Source: Gaetbulibacter sp. S0825
GTDB taxonomy: Bacteria > Bacteroidota > Bacteroidia > Flavobacteriales > Flavobacteriaceae
Direction of reading: 5' to 3'
DNA length: 64,000 nucleotides
Assembly (NCBI RefSeq): GCF_011777505.1
Contig: NZ_JAATJT010000001.1
Span: forward strand, 248,001-312,000
Part shown: piece after piece, positions 50,388 through 59,497 of the stretch
Layout: each line of letters begins with the position of its first letter
Position numbering within the stretch: the stretch's first letter is position 1
Notes under the pieces: generated by a model
What the model saw: the letters and a program-made list of their open reading frames with translations, nothing else
What the model was told of the DNA's origin: nothing
The model's database searches: none
Position numbers and translations under genes: made by a program

Positions 50388-50413
50388 AAAAGCGAGTTTT
50401 AAAACTCGCTTTT
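50388..50413 (+). terminator. Terminator of the acyl-CoA dehydrogenase gene
   Basis: agcgagtttt (50391-50400) and aaaactcgct (50401-50410) are perfectly complementary with flanking A and T tracts. It begins 22 bp after the stop codon. Confidence 0.88.
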
Positions 50414-50431
50414 TTTATTGATATTTACATC

Positions 50432-51328
50432 ATGTCTTCCAAAAAACGATTAGATAGAGCTTATAAAAATGCTAAAGTTGTCAACTTTGACGACTCTAGT
50501 AAGTTCATTCTATTTAGCGATTGTCACAGAGGTGATAACAGTTTTGCTGATGACTTTGCTAATAACCGTAACATCTACTTTCATGCGTTAAAACATTACT
50601 ACACTGAAGGGTTTCAATATTGTGAACTTGGTGATGGTGACGAGCTATGGGAAAATATCTCTTTCCAACCTATTCTAGAAGCACATAAAAATGTGTATAT
50701 GCTTATGAAACAATTTCATGAGCAAGAACGTTTACACATGATTTGGGGAAATCATGATATGGTATATAGAAATCCTAATTATGTAGAAAAGCACTTATCT
50801 ACTTACTTTGATCCTAAAATTGGTGAAGCTGTCGAGTTGTTTTGCAACTTGCAATATCATGAAGGCATTGTTTTAAAACATTCAGAAACTAGTCAAGAAT
50901 TATTTTTAACTCATGGCCATCAAGCAGATTGGTGGAATTACACCTTCTGGAGATGGAGTCGTTTTTTGGTTCGTGTACTTTGGAAACCATTGAATGTCAT
51001 GGGAATTGCAGACCCAACAAGTCCAGCAAAAAACTACAAAGAGCTTATAAAAGTAGAGCGCAGAACTAAAAGATGGATTATTGAAAATAAAAATCTTTTA
51101 ACTATTGTTGGCCATACACACAGACCTCGATTTCCTGAACCTGGTGATATTGCTTATTTCAATGATGGCAGTTGTGTGCATCCACGAAGCATTACAGGAA
51201 TTGAAATTGAAAACGGTGCTATTTCATTAATTAAATGGCAAATTGCCACAACGGATAGTGGTACACTAAAAATTGTAAAGGTGTTGTTGGAAGGTCCTCA
51301 AAAATTGATTGATTATAAAACTGATTAA
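50432..51328 (+). CDS. Calcineurin-like metallophosphoesterase
   Basis: A 298-residue cytoplasmic enzyme with the five dimetal motifs: FSDCHRGD, ELGDGDELWE, IWGNHDMVY, LTHGHQADWW and IVGHTHRPRF. The layout resembles the UDP-2,3-diacylglucosamine pyrophosphatase / serine-threonine phosphatase group, but the substrate cannot be told. It begins 18 bp after the upstream terminator and ends 4 bp inside the convergent ferredoxin gene. Confidence 0.88.
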   Translation: MSSKKRLDRAYKNAKVVNFDDSSKFILFSDCHRGDNSFADDFANNRNIYFHALKHYYTEGFQYCELGDGDELWENISFQPILEAHKNVYMLMKQFHEQERLHMIWGNHDMVYRNPNYVEKHLSTYFDPKIGEAVELFCNLQYHEGIVLKHSETSQELFLTHGHQADWWNYTFWRWSRFLVRVLWKPLNVMGIADPTSPAKNYKELIKVERRTKRWIIENKNLLTIVGHTHRPRFPEPGDIAYFNDGSCVHPRSITGIEIENGAISLIKWQIATTDSGTLKIVKVLLEGPQKLIDYKTD

Positions 51329-51660
51329 CTCTCAGGAGCCAACTCTACTTCTAAACCATCCATTTCTGGTGTCATTTGAATTTGGCAACCTAAACGTGAA
51401 TTATCTTTTACATAAAAAGCTTCATATAGCATAGCTTCTTCATCATCTTGCATTTCAGGAAGTTTATGATTAGAGTTTACGTAACACTGACATGAAGCAC
51501 ACATTGCCATACCTCCACAAATACCAATAGTTCCTTCTGGTGCAAGCTCGTAGGCACGAACTACTTCCATGAGGTTCATTGCCATATCTGTTGGCGCATC
51601 TATTGTATGAGACACTCCATCTCGGTCAATTATTGTTACTTTTATATCTTCTTGCATCAA
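51325..51660 (-). CDS. Adrenodoxin-type [2Fe-2S] ferredoxin
   Basis: A 111-residue protein. Cysteines C-x5-C-x2-C in GICGGMAMCASCQCYV and a fourth in SRLGCQIQM, the vertebrate-adrenodoxin/ISC Fdx arrangement. It carries single electrons, probably to Fe-S assembly or an oxygenase. The FAD reductase gene lies 34 bp upstream in the same direction and is the likely electron donor. Confidence 0.92.
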   Translation of the reverse strand: MMQEDIKVTIIDRDGVSHTIDAPTDMAMNLMEVVRAYELAPEGTIGICGGMAMCASCQCYVNSNHKLPEMQDDEEAMLYEAFYVKDNSRLGCQIQMTPEMDGLEVELAPES

Positions 51661-51663
51661 AAA

Positions 51664-51688
51664 ACCTTTCGACTGTGCTCAAGGTGAC
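51664..51688. repeat. Degenerate REP-like palindrome
   Basis: acctttcgactgtgctcaag followed by gtgac. The outer acctt/aaggt arms pair, and the core TTCGACT-GCTCA resembles the intergenic palindromes common in Flavobacteria genomes. It sits between the reductase stop and the ferredoxin start. Confidence 0.4.
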
Positions 51689-51694
51689 TTTAAG

Positions 51695-52756
51695 TTAATT
51701 AATCTTTTTTACAACAGCCTTTGGTGCTTCTTTCCTTGTACCATCAAAACCATCTACTCCACTTACGGTTGTATATTTTAATACATATTTCTTACCTGGA
51801 TTGATAATTTGATATGCTGCTTGACACATTAGTGTAGCTTCATGGAAACCACATAAAATCAATTTTAATTTTCCTGGATAGGTATTCACATCACCAATAG
51901 CAAAAACCCCCGGAATATTGGTTTGATAGTCTAAGGCATTGTTAACTTTAATCGCATTTTTCTCAATTTCCAATCCCCAATTTGCAATTGGTCCAAGTTT
52001 AGGAGACAAACCAAATAGAGGTATAAAATGATCGCATTCAATATTAAATTCTTTGTCTTCTTCACCAGATTGCTTTACAGCAACCCCATTTACATGTCCA
52101 TTACCAATAATTCCAATCACCTCAGCTGGTGTTACAAGACTAATTTTTCCTAGATTTTTTAATTCTTGAACTTTTTCAACAGAATCTAAATGACCTCTAA
52201 ATTCATTTCTTCTATGGATTAAGGTTACTTCTTTTGCCACATCAGCTAAAAAAATACTCCAATCGAGAGCTGAATCTCCACCTCCAGCAATTACTACTTT
52301 TTTATCTCTATAGATTTCTGGGTCTTTAATGATATACTCTACTCCTTTATCTTCAAAATCTGCAATATTTGGAATTAAAGGCTTACGTGGTTCAAAACTT
52401 CCTAAACCACCTGCAATTGCTACTACTGGCGCTTGGTGTTTTGTTCCTTTATTTGTGGTTACAATAAACGTACCATCTTCTTGTCTTTCTATAGTTTCAG
52501 CGCGTTCTCCTAAAGTAAATCCTGGCTCAAACTGTTTACATTGTTCTAGCAACTTATCTGTTAAATCTCCTGCAAGAATTTCAGGATAAGCAGGAATATC
52601 GTAGATAGGTTTTTTAGGATATATTTCTGAACACTGACCGCCAGGTTGAGGTAACGCATCAATTAAGTGACATTTTAGTTTTAGTAATCCAGCCTCAAAA
52701 ACGGTAAATAATCCTGTAGGTCCAGCTCCAATAATAAGTATATCAGTAGAAATCAT
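51695..52756 (-). CDS. Ferredoxin-NAD(P)+ reductase (thioredoxin-reductase-like)
   Basis: A 353-residue flavoprotein: FAD loop IIGAGPTGLFTVFEAGL at the start, NAD(P) loop VVIAGGGDSALDW, and GVFAIGDVNTYPGK near the end. No Cys-x-x-Cys pair between the domains, so it is a ferredoxin-NADP reductase of the YumC type rather than a thioredoxin reductase. Upstream of the ferredoxin gene and probably co-transcribed with it. Confidence 0.9.
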   Translation of the reverse strand: MISTDILIIGAGPTGLFTVFEAGLLKLKCHLIDALPQPGGQCSEIYPKKPIYDIPAYPEILAGDLTDKLLEQCKQFEPGFTLGERAETIERQEDGTFIVTTNKGTKHQAPVVAIAGGLGSFEPRKPLIPNIADFEDKGVEYIIKDPEIYRDKKVVIAGGGDSALDWSIFLADVAKEVTLIHRRNEFRGHLDSVEKVQELKNLGKISLVTPAEVIGIIGNGHVNGVAVKQSGEEDKEFNIECDHFIPLFGLSPKLGPIANWGLEIEKNAIKVNNALDYQTNIPGVFAIGDVNTYPGKLKLILCGFHEATLMCQAAYQIINPGKKYVLKYTTVSGVDGFDGTRKEAPKAVVKKIN

Positions 52757-52827
52757 TAAAAAATCAAATTTATTAAGCGCAAAAATAAAAATTATAAGTG
52801 TGGTAAAATGTGATAAAAGTCACATTC

Positions 52828-53070
52828 TTAGGCTTCAATATTAATAACACTCTCTATTTGAGGTGCATACTTTTTTATAGTCATTTCTACTCCCGATTTA
52901 AGTGTCATCTGGTTGACGCTACAACTTGTACAAGCGCCTTCTAACTGCACTTTTACAAATCTATCATCTTCTATGGATAAGAGTGAAATATCGCCTCCAT
53001 CACTTTGCAAAAACGGACGAATTTCATCTAACGCTTTTTCAATATTTAACCTAAGTTCTTCTGTAGTCAT
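52828..53070 (-). CDS. NifU-domain Fe-S scaffold protein
   Basis: An 80-residue protein equal to the C-terminal NifU domain. RPFLQSDGGDISLLSIED and the cluster ligands Cys-x2-Cys in ACTSCSVNQMTL are intact. It assembles or carries Fe-S clusters. Three bases separate it from the Mrp gene, so it is translationally linked, and the ferredoxin/reductase pair lies downstream, giving one Fe-S-centred cluster. Confidence 0.92.
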   Translation of the reverse strand: MTTEELRLNIEKALDEIRPFLQSDGGDISLLSIEDDRFVKVQLEGACTSCSVNQMTLKSGVEMTIKKYAPQIESVINIEA

Positions 53071-53073
53071 AAC

Positions 53074-54210
53074 TTACTTATTTACTGCTGAGCATCCAGC
53101 CATTGTGGTTATTTGTATGGCTTCAGTTGGAGGCAAATCTGTATTTCTATTTACTACTTCTTGAACCACATTTCTAGTTAAATTTTCAAAAGCTTCCTCT
53201 ATAGGAGTCGCTGTTTGTAATGCTGCTGGTCTTCCAATATCACCCGCTTCCCTTACACTTTGTACTAAAGGAATTTCACCTAAGAATGGCACTCCTAAAT
53301 CTTCAGCTAAATTTTTAGCGCCTTCTTGTCCAAAAATATAATATTTATTGTCAGGCAACTCTTTTGGTGTAAAATAAGACATGTTTTCTACCATTCCCAA
53401 TACTGGAACATTGATGTTTTCTTGCTGAAACATTGCCACACCTTTTTTAGCATCTGCCAATGCTACGTTTTGCGGTGTACTCACTACAACTGCTCCAGTA
53501 ATTGGAAGCGATTGCATGATACTTAAATGAATATCACCAGTACCTGGAGGTAAGTCTATTAATAGAAAATCAAGCTCTCCCCAAGCCGCATCAAAAATCA
53601 TTTGATTTAATGCTTTTGCAGCCATTGGTCCTCGCCAAATTACTGCTTGATTTGGTTGGGTAAAAAATCCGATAGATAAAATTTTAACTCCATAATTTTC
53701 AACAGGTTTCATCTTAGATTTTCCATCAATATTTACAGCTAAAGGTCGAGCATCAGCAACGTCAAACATAATTGGAATAGAAGGGCCATAAATATCTGCA
53801 TCTAGAATTCCAACTTTGAATCCCATTTTAGACAAGGTCGCTGCCATATTTGAGGTAACTGTAGATTTTCCAACGCCACCCTTACCAGATGCAACAGCTA
53901 CAATATTTTTAATTCCTGGTATTGGATTACCCTTTATTTGATTTACTGAGTCCGTTTTTGGAGCATCTACCTTAACATTCACTTTAACCTTTGCTTTTTC
54001 ATACACTAAATCGTGAATGGTTTTCATTATGTCAACCTCAGTACGTTTTTTTGCTTGTAAACTTGGGTTTTTAATCGTGATATCTACAATAACTTCATCT
54101 GCAAATGTCATCACGTTTTTAACTGCGCCACTTTCAACCATGTTTTGTCCTTCACCAGGTACAGTAATTGATTCTAATGCTTTTAATATGTCTTGTTTGC
54201 TTAACTTCAC
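53074..54210 (-). CDS. Mrp/ApbC-type Fe-S carrier ATPase
   Basis: 378 residues. The N-terminal ~90 residues are a MIP18/DUF59 domain (ILKALESITVPGEGQNMVESG). The P-loop is VASGKGGVGKSTVTSNMA (deviant Walker A) and LLIDLPPGTGD is the switch region. The Cys in the expected CxxC of Mrp is not evident in the body, but GCSAVNK ends the protein. Known Mrp proteins load Fe-S clusters onto targets. It leads the NifU gene. Confidence 0.88.
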   Translation of the reverse strand: MKLSKQDILKALESITVPGEGQNMVESGAVKNVMTFADEVIVDITIKNPSLQAKKRTEVDIMKTIHDLVYEKAKVKVNVKVDAPKTDSVNQIKGNPIPGIKNIVAVASGKGGVGKSTVTSNMAATLSKMGFKVGILDADIYGPSIPIMFDVADARPLAVNIDGKSKMKPVENYGVKILSIGFFTQPNQAVIWRGPMAAKALNQMIFDAAWGELDFLLIDLPPGTGDIHLSIMQSLPITGAVVVSTPQNVALADAKKGVAMFQQENINVPVLGMVENMSYFTPKELPDNKYYIFGQEGAKNLAEDLGVPFLGEIPLVQSVREAGDIGRPAALQTATPIEEAFENLTRNVVQEVVNRNTDLPPTEAIQITTMAGCSAVNK

Positions 54211-54363
54211 TATTTCTTATTTAGATTAATTCTAAGATACAAATATACAGCGAAATGTTGAAAATGAGAAGTACTTATATTGAAATGATTTATAAGTGAA
54301 TTATGATTTGTTATAAACCTATTTTTGTAATTATTTGTAAATATTAAAGAGATTAATAAATAA

Positions 54364-54693
54364 CTACAACTCCTTTGAAGGGTCCCAATACACTTTATCC
54401 AAGTTTTGAATTTGATTGTCAACGACCTCAACGCCTTCGCTTTCCAAAAGCTGTTGCATAAGGTTTGTGCCATCAAAATGATGTTTTCCAGTTAATAGTC
54501 CTTTTCTATTAACAACACGATGTGCAGGTACATCTTTACCTCCTGAACCATTCATTGCATAACCAACCATTCGTGCACTTCTAGCTGCTCCTAAATAAGT
54601 AGCGATAGCTCCATAACTTGTAACTCTTCCATAAGGAATACGTTTTGCCACTTCATACACTTTATCAAAAAAATTAAGAGTTTCAGGTTTCAT
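54364..54693 (-). CDS. Alkyltransferase-like protein (MGMT family without active-site Cys)
   Basis: A 109-residue protein with the MGMT DNA-binding fold: RIPYGRVTSYGAIATYLGAA and RMVGYAMNG. The methyl-acceptor motif PCHRV reads PAHRV here, so Cys is replaced by Ala. This is typical of ATL (Atl1/eAtl) proteins, which bind O6-alkylguanine and pass it to nucleotide excision repair. A start at 54693 lies three bases after the LysE stop, so the two share a transcript. Confidence 0.88.
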   Translation of the reverse strand: MKPETLNFFDKVYEVAKRIPYGRVTSYGAIATYLGAARSARMVGYAMNGSGGKDVPAHRVVNRKGLLTGKHHFDGTNLMQQLLESEGVEVVDNQIQNLDKVYWDPSKEL

Positions 54694-54696
54694 TAA

Positions 54697-55326
54697 TTAT
54701 ATTTCTTTGATAATATTAATTAGTGTGAAAATAGCAATGATTCCAGTGATGGTACCAATAATATAATTCATACTCTTTTGGGAAGTCAATTTTTCATTTT
54801 TAATCTTATCGAAAAAGAAAATGTATATGTAAAGCATTACAAATGTCCCTGTTGCGGCTCCTGCTACGTAGGCTATAATACTATAAATTTCAAATGTTAA
54901 CCAACCAAATGAGGCTAATGTTAAGGTCATGTATGCTTGGTAGGGAATTGGAAACACATTCAAAGCAGACAGAAGCATACCTTGAAAAAATCGTCGATGC
55001 TTGCTTCGTACATTTGCTTCAACATCTGGTTTGGGTTGTTTCCTGGCTAGTAATAAAAAATAGATGGTTATTAAAACGAATATGACAAAGGCTACTCGCT
55101 GAAGAATAGTAATCACCTCGGAATGATTGCTTAAATATTTCGCAAAAATAGCTGCAAGATACGTTTGTAAACATACAATAACACAAACACCGATAGAAAA
55201 TAAAATGCCTCGATTAGCATCTTCTTTTAAACTGATTTTTGCAGCTGTCATATTAAGTAAGCCTGGAGGAATTACACCAACAAATGCAATAACTAAACCT
55301 AAAAAGAAGATAAAAGTAATGTCCAA
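54697..55326 (-). CDS. LysE-family amino-acid exporter-like protein
   Basis: A 209-residue protein with six hydrophobic segments; LGLVIAFVGVIPPGLLNMTAAKIS is the family's first helix with the conserved Gly/Pro and AYMTLTLASFGWL a later one. LysE/RhtB proteins export basic or small amino acids. It lies between trmB (three bases upstream) and the ATL gene (three bases downstream), so the group is transcribed together. Confidence 0.82.
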   Translation of the reverse strand: MDITFIFFLGLVIAFVGVIPPGLLNMTAAKISLKEDANRGILFSIGVCVIVCLQTYLAAIFAKYLSNHSEVITILQRVAFVIFVLITIYFLLLARKQPKPDVEANVRSKHRRFFQGMLLSALNVFPIPYQAYMTLTLASFGWLTFEIYSIIAYVAGAATGTFVMLYIYIFFFDKIKNEKLTSQKSMNYIIGTITGIIAIFTLINIIKEI

Positions 55327-55329
55327 CGT

Positions 55330-56004
55330 TTACTTAATTTTGAACCTAATATACGTAATTGGTTTGTTTTGCTCTAAATATTGGCTTTCATAAAAGGTTT
55401 GAATACTTGTAACTTCCTCAGGACTACCTTCTTGTTTATACACATTATTGTTTGCATAAATCACTTCATGGCCTTCGCCATGTAATAATCCTAGCGTATA
55501 ACCATGCATAAATTCGCTATCCGTTTTAAGGTTAACAATACCTTCTGGTTTTAAAATAGATTTATAGCGTTTTAAGAACTCTGAATTGGTCATTCTGTGT
55601 TTAGTACGCTTATATTTTATTTGAGGGTCTGGAAAAGTTATCCAAATTTCGTCTACTTCATTTTTTGCAAACACATATTCAACTAATTCAATTTGTGTAC
55701 GAATAAATGCCACATTTTCAATTTGCTCTTCAATAGCTGTTTTGGCACCTCTCCAAAAACGAGCACCTTTAATATCAATACCGATAAAATTCTTATTAGG
55801 ATATTTTTTTGCAAGTTCAACACTATATTCACCTTTTCCACAGCCTAATTCTAAAACTAATGGATTATCATTTTTAAAAAACTCTTGCCTCCAATTGCCT
55901 TTTAATTTATAATCGCCTTCAACCAAATCTGCTCTAGATGGCTGAAAAACATTTTTAAAGGTTTCGTTTTCTTTAAATCTTTTAAGCTTATTCTTACTTC
56001 CCAC
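55330..56004 (-). CDS. trmB: tRNA (guanine-46-N7)-methyltransferase
   Basis: A 224-residue enzyme: SAM loop LVLELGCGKGEYSVELAKK, FIGIDIKGARFWRGAK, and the TrmB motif IWITFPDPQIKYKRTKHRM. It methylates G46 in the tRNA variable loop. The start ATG at 56004 is 72 bp from the divergent glycosyltransferase gene. Confidence 0.95.
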   Translation of the reverse strand: MGSKNKLKRFKENETFKNVFQPSRADLVEGDYKLKGNWRQEFFKNDNPLVLELGCGKGEYSVELAKKYPNKNFIGIDIKGARFWRGAKTAIEEQIENVAFIRTQIELVEYVFAKNEVDEIWITFPDPQIKYKRTKHRMTNSEFLKRYKSILKPEGIVNLKTDSEFMHGYTLGLLHGEGHEVIYANNNVYKQEGSPEEVTSIQTFYESQYLEQNKPITYIRFKIK

Positions 56005-56076
56005 GTATTATTGATATTTTGGCAAAAATAATGAAATAAATGAGAGTGTTATTATAGTTATCTTTGACTTTCAATT

Positions 56077-57132
56077 ATGAGCAAACGAATTTTAATAGCG
56101 CCTTTAAATTGGGGATTAGGTCATGCCACACGTTGCATACCAATTATTAATGCTTTACTAATTAATGGTTTTGTGCCAATAATTGCAAGTGATGGCAATG
56201 CTCTATCGCTCTTGAAAAAAGAGTTTCCTGAATTAGAATTCATAGAGTTACCTTCTTATAATATTGAATATTCAAAGAAAGGGAGTCGCTTAAAATTTAA
56301 ATTACTAAAAGATGCTCCAAAGATATTGAGAGCCATTAAAAAAGAACATCATATCATTCAAGATTTGGTGGTAAAAAATAAGATTGTAGGTATTATCTCA
56401 GATAACCGATTCGGGGTGTATTCAAAAAAGATTCCTTCGGTTTACCTAACGCATCAATTGAATGTTTTAAGCGGAAATACCACATTGCTAAGCACCAAAC
56501 TTCATCAAAAAACCATCAAAAAATTTGATGAGTGTTGGATTCCAGATTATAGAGGACATAATAATTTGAGTGGTGTATTAAGCCATTCCGAAAACAGTTT
56601 GATTACAATAAAACGCATTGGTGCTTTAAGTAGATTAAACAAAATAGATTTGCAACAAAAGTATGACCTTATGGTCTTATTGTCTGGTCCAGAGCCTCAG
56701 CGAACATTATTGGAAGAGAAGCTGCTTTTAGAGTTGAATGATTACAATGGAAAAGTAATTTTTATAAAAGGAGTTGTTGAATCCGAACAAAAAGTAACCA
56801 CTCAAAACAATATTATTATTTATAACTACATGATATCAACTCAGCTAGAAACAGCTATCAATGAAAGTAAACTAGTATTGTCACGATCTGGCTATACAAC
56901 TATTATGGATTTAGCTAAATTGGAGAAAAAAGCATTTTTTATTCCTACACCTGGACAGTTTGAACAAGAATATTTAGCTAAATATTTAGCAGAAAAACAC
57001 ATTACTCCTTTTAGTAATCAAAAAGACTTTACTATAGAAAAACTAAATGATGTGATACAATACCAGGGCTTTTCAGATATTGAAAACAAGACAAACTACA
57101 AAGAATTATTTGCTCTTTTCGAGCGTAAATGA
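56077..57132 (+). CDS. Glycosyltransferase of GT-B type (MJ1255/VC2487-like)
   Basis: A 351-residue protein. LIAPLNWGLGHATRCIPIIN is the N-terminal signature, LVLSRSGYTTIMDLAKLEKKAFFIPTPGQFEQEYLA is a UDP-sugar-binding region similar to MurG/GT28, and a central YNYMISTQLE precedes it. The acceptor is unknown. Its last 27 bp overlap the 3' end of the convergent histidine kinase gene. Confidence 0.8.
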   Translation: MSKRILIAPLNWGLGHATRCIPIINALLINGFVPIIASDGNALSLLKKEFPELEFIELPSYNIEYSKKGSRLKFKLLKDAPKILRAIKKEHHIIQDLVVKNKIVGIISDNRFGVYSKKIPSVYLTHQLNVLSGNTTLLSTKLHQKTIKKFDECWIPDYRGHNNLSGVLSHSENSLITIKRIGALSRLNKIDLQQKYDLMVLLSGPEPQRTLLEEKLLLELNDYNGKVIFIKGVVESEQKVTTQNNIIIYNYMISTQLETAINESKLVLSRSGYTTIMDLAKLEKKAFFIPTPGQFEQEYLAKYLAEKHITPFSNQKDFTIEKLNDVIQYQGFSDIENKTNYKELFALFERK

Positions 57133-58149
57133 GAATTCGCTTCCAATACCATATTCACTTTCTACATATAACTTTTCCTCATGTGCTTCAATAATATGTT
57201 TTACAATGGCGAGCCCTAATCCAGAACCTCCTTCTTTTCGCGAACCACTTTTATCAACTCTGTAAAAACGCTCAAACAATCTTGGTATATGTACTTTTTC
57301 GATGCCTTCACCATTATCGGTTACCCTTACAATTACCTTGTTTTTAATTAGGTTTTCAATACTTACTTCGGTAGTTCCATTTGTTTCGCCATACTTGATA
57401 GAATTCACTATTAAATTTGATAGTACTTGTTGTAAGCGTTCCCTATCTCCATTAACCATAATGGGATTGTTATAATCCATATCAAAAGTAAGCGCAATTT
57501 TCTTTTTTGCAGCTTTCATTTCCAACAGTTCGAAAACATTTTTGACAAGTTCTACAATATCAAATGATTCAATTTCTAATCTCAAATCACCAGCTTCAAA
57601 CTTGGTAATCATGTCTAAATCTTTAATAATATATATTAAACGCTCAACACCTTTATCTGCTCTTTTTAAATACTTTTCTCTTAAGGTTTCATCGTCTGCT
57701 GCACCATCAATTAAAGTAGAAACATAGCCTTGTACCATAAATAATGGTGTTTTTAGTTCATGAGACACATTCCCTATAAATTCTTTTCGGTACTGTTCTC
57801 GTATTTTAAGTGCTTCAATTTCTATTTTTTTATTCTTGGCATATTTATCAATTTCTTGAGTAAGTGTAGCCATATCTGTAGTGATTTTGCTCCTGTCGAA
57901 TGTACTAGACTCTAACAAGGTAAGATCATCATAAATCTTTTTAACCCTTTTGTATATAAATTGCTGAACTCGGTACTGAATAATTAAAAACGATACCAAA
58001 AAACATACAAAAGCAAAGGTTGCAATGGCCAAAATGTCAAGGGAATAAAATGCATATAAAAAAACACTCACTAAGAGTGTTAAAATTGCGGTAATAAATA
58101 ATGAAGATTTAAACGCAAATTTATACGATCTTTTAAAAGTTTTTGCCAT
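57106..58149 (-). CDS. Sensor histidine kinase (PhoR-like)
   Basis: A 347-residue kinase. Two membrane segments lie close together (about 12-31 and 35-55) with almost no periplasmic loop, so it may sense a membrane or cytoplasmic signal. The H box is IGNVSHELKTPLF, the N box VLSNLIVNSIKYGE, and the G boxes VTDNGEGI and GGSGLGLAIVKHI. It starts at ATG 58149, overlapping the response-regulator stop by one base (TAATG). A PhoR/WalK-type pair; phosphate control is a guess. Confidence 0.9.
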   Translation of the reverse strand: MAKTFKRSYKFAFKSSLFITAILTLLVSVFLYAFYSLDILAIATFAFVCFLVSFLIIQYRVQQFIYKRVKKIYDDLTLLESSTFDRSKITTDMATLTQEIDKYAKNKKIEIEALKIREQYRKEFIGNVSHELKTPLFMVQGYVSTLIDGAADDETLREKYLKRADKGVERLIYIIKDLDMITKFEAGDLRLEIESFDIVELVKNVFELLEMKAAKKKIALTFDMDYNNPIMVNGDRERLQQVLSNLIVNSIKYGETNGTTEVSIENLIKNKVIVRVTDNGEGIEKVHIPRLFERFYRVDKSGSRKEGGSGLGLAIVKHIIEAHEEKLYVESEYGIGSEFSFTLEKSK

Positions 58150-58832
58150 TAATTTACAAACTTATACCCAACTCCTTTTACAGTTTTAAATGTATTGTCC
58201 CCAATTTTTTCTCTAAGCTTTCTAATGTGTACATCTATGGTTCTTCCACCAACAACAACTTCATTTCCCCAAACTTTATCTAATATTTCGTCCCTTTTAA
58301 ACACCTTTCCAGGCTTAGAGGTCAATAAAGATAGTAATTCAAATTCTTTTCGTGGTAATGCAATCTCTTTGCCTTTTAACAAAATTTTATAGGCCTCTCT
58401 GTCAATAGTCAAATCACCAATTTTTAAAACATTCTCCTGTTTGTCTTCTTCCTTGTAACGACGTAATAAAGCTTTAACCTTACTAACTAATACTTTAGGC
58501 TTAATAGGTTTTGTAATATAATCGTCGGCTCCTGCATCAAATCCTGCTACTTGTGAATAATCTTCACCTCTTGCGGTTAAAAAAGTAATGATTACATCTT
58601 TAAGGTTTGGAATGGCTCTAATTTGCTCACAGGCTTCAATACCATCCATCTCAGGCATCATTACATCTAAAATAATAAGCTGTGGTTTTTCTTTCTTTGC
58701 TTTTTTTACAGCTTCTATTCCATTCTCAGCTTTAATAACCTTGTATCCTTCAGATGATAGATTATAGCCAACAATTTCTAAAATATCTGGTTCATCATCA
58801 ACAAGAAGTATTTTAATGCTTTTTTTGTCCAT
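58149..58832 (-). CDS. OmpR/PhoB-type response regulator
   Basis: A 227-residue protein. The receiver domain has the acidic pocket (VDDEPD), phospho-acceptor Asp in LIILDVMMPEMDG, and Lys in YITKPIKPK. The winged HTH is residues ~130-227 (LLTSKPGKVFKRDEILDKVWG, VVGGRTIDVHIRKLREKIG). It forms an operon with the histidine kinase, from the promoter at 58860-58867. Confidence 0.93.
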   Translation of the reverse strand: MDKKSIKILLVDDEPDILEIVGYNLSSEGYKVIKAENGIEAVKKAKKEKPQLIILDVMMPEMDGIEACEQIRAIPNLKDVIITFLTARGEDYSQVAGFDAGADDYITKPIKPKVLVSKVKALLRRYKEEDKQENVLKIGDLTIDREAYKILLKGKEIALPRKEFELLSLLTSKPGKVFKRDEILDKVWGNEVVVGGRTIDVHIRKLREKIGDNTFKTVKGVGYKFVN

Positions 58833-58859
58833 TAATTATTGTATCGTAATTAGATGACA

Positions 58860-58867
58860 CAAAGATA
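58860..58867 (-). promoter_or_regulatory. -7 element of the response regulator promoter
   Basis: TATCTTTG on the minus strand, a perfect TAnnTTTG, 27 bp upstream of the ATG at 58832. Confidence 0.7.
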
Positions 58868-59042
58868 AAATTAAACAAAAAGAATAAGACCAAAACGCCG
58901 TTTAATAACATTTTGGTAATGTAGCAATGACATTATTTTAACTTTTCGATAAAAAGCAGGTTTTTTTAACACCTCTTTGGTATAACCTTTGCAACTGTTT
59001 TAGTAGTTTTACAAGGAATGATTAATAGCTGAACCCAATTTT

Positions 59043-59384
59043 ATGAAAAAAAACTACATTTTTAAACTTTTATTTTTAATGATGCTATTTGCATCTGTGT
59101 TTACTTATGCGCAATCTAATGATGATATTGCTGCTAAGAACACCATCGAAAATATTGAGGGTTTAACCATTTTCCCTAACCCAGTTAATAATGGAAAAGT
59201 ATATATAAGTACTAAGTATAACCTTGCCAAAAACATTGAAATTTTTGATGTTTTAGGAAAAAAAGTAGTTTCACAAGTACTTTATGGTAAAGAACTTAAA
59301 ATACAAGACCTAAATCCAGGTGTGTATATTTTAAAAATTAAGGAAGGAAAACTCTCTGCTACACGTAAGTTGGTGGTAAGATAA
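59043..59384 (+). CDS. Very short T9SS type A sorting-domain protein
   Basis: A 113-residue protein. Signal peptide (MMLFASVFTYAQ), then only about 25 residues before the Por secretion C-terminal domain starts: LTIFPNPVNNGKVYIST, NIEIFDVLGKKV and DLNPGVYILKIKEGKLSATRKLVVR. Nearly all of the mature protein is the sorting domain. It may be an exported adaptor, or a sorting tag that has lost or not gained its cargo. A typical TAnnnTTTG promoter (TAACCTTTG) lies about 50 bp upstream. Confidence 0.85.
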   Translation: MKKNYIFKLLFLMMLFASVFTYAQSNDDIAAKNTIENIEGLTIFPNPVNNGKVYISTKYNLAKNIEIFDVLGKKVVSQVLYGKELKIQDLNPGVYILKIKEGKLSATRKLVVR

Positions 59385-59408
59385 CTTCATAGAACGTTAT
59401 ATTTATGT

Positions 59409-59437
59409 AAAAAGCAGCCTTTTTAGGGTTGCTTTTT
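59409..59437 (+). terminator. Terminator of the short T9SS protein gene
   Basis: aaaaagcagcc (59409-59419) and ggttgcttttt (59427-59437) pair with one G-U and a seven-base loop, then T. Confidence 0.8.
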
Positions 59438-59497
59438 TGCGTTTAAACGTAAAATTCTTAGTATATTAGGTGTCTTAATTAATTAAATCCTCGTTTT

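Noticed and set aside
54210-54476. An 88-codon minus-strand frame overlapping the ATL gene
   Set aside because: It overlaps a conserved gene in another frame and its composition is typical of a shadow frame.
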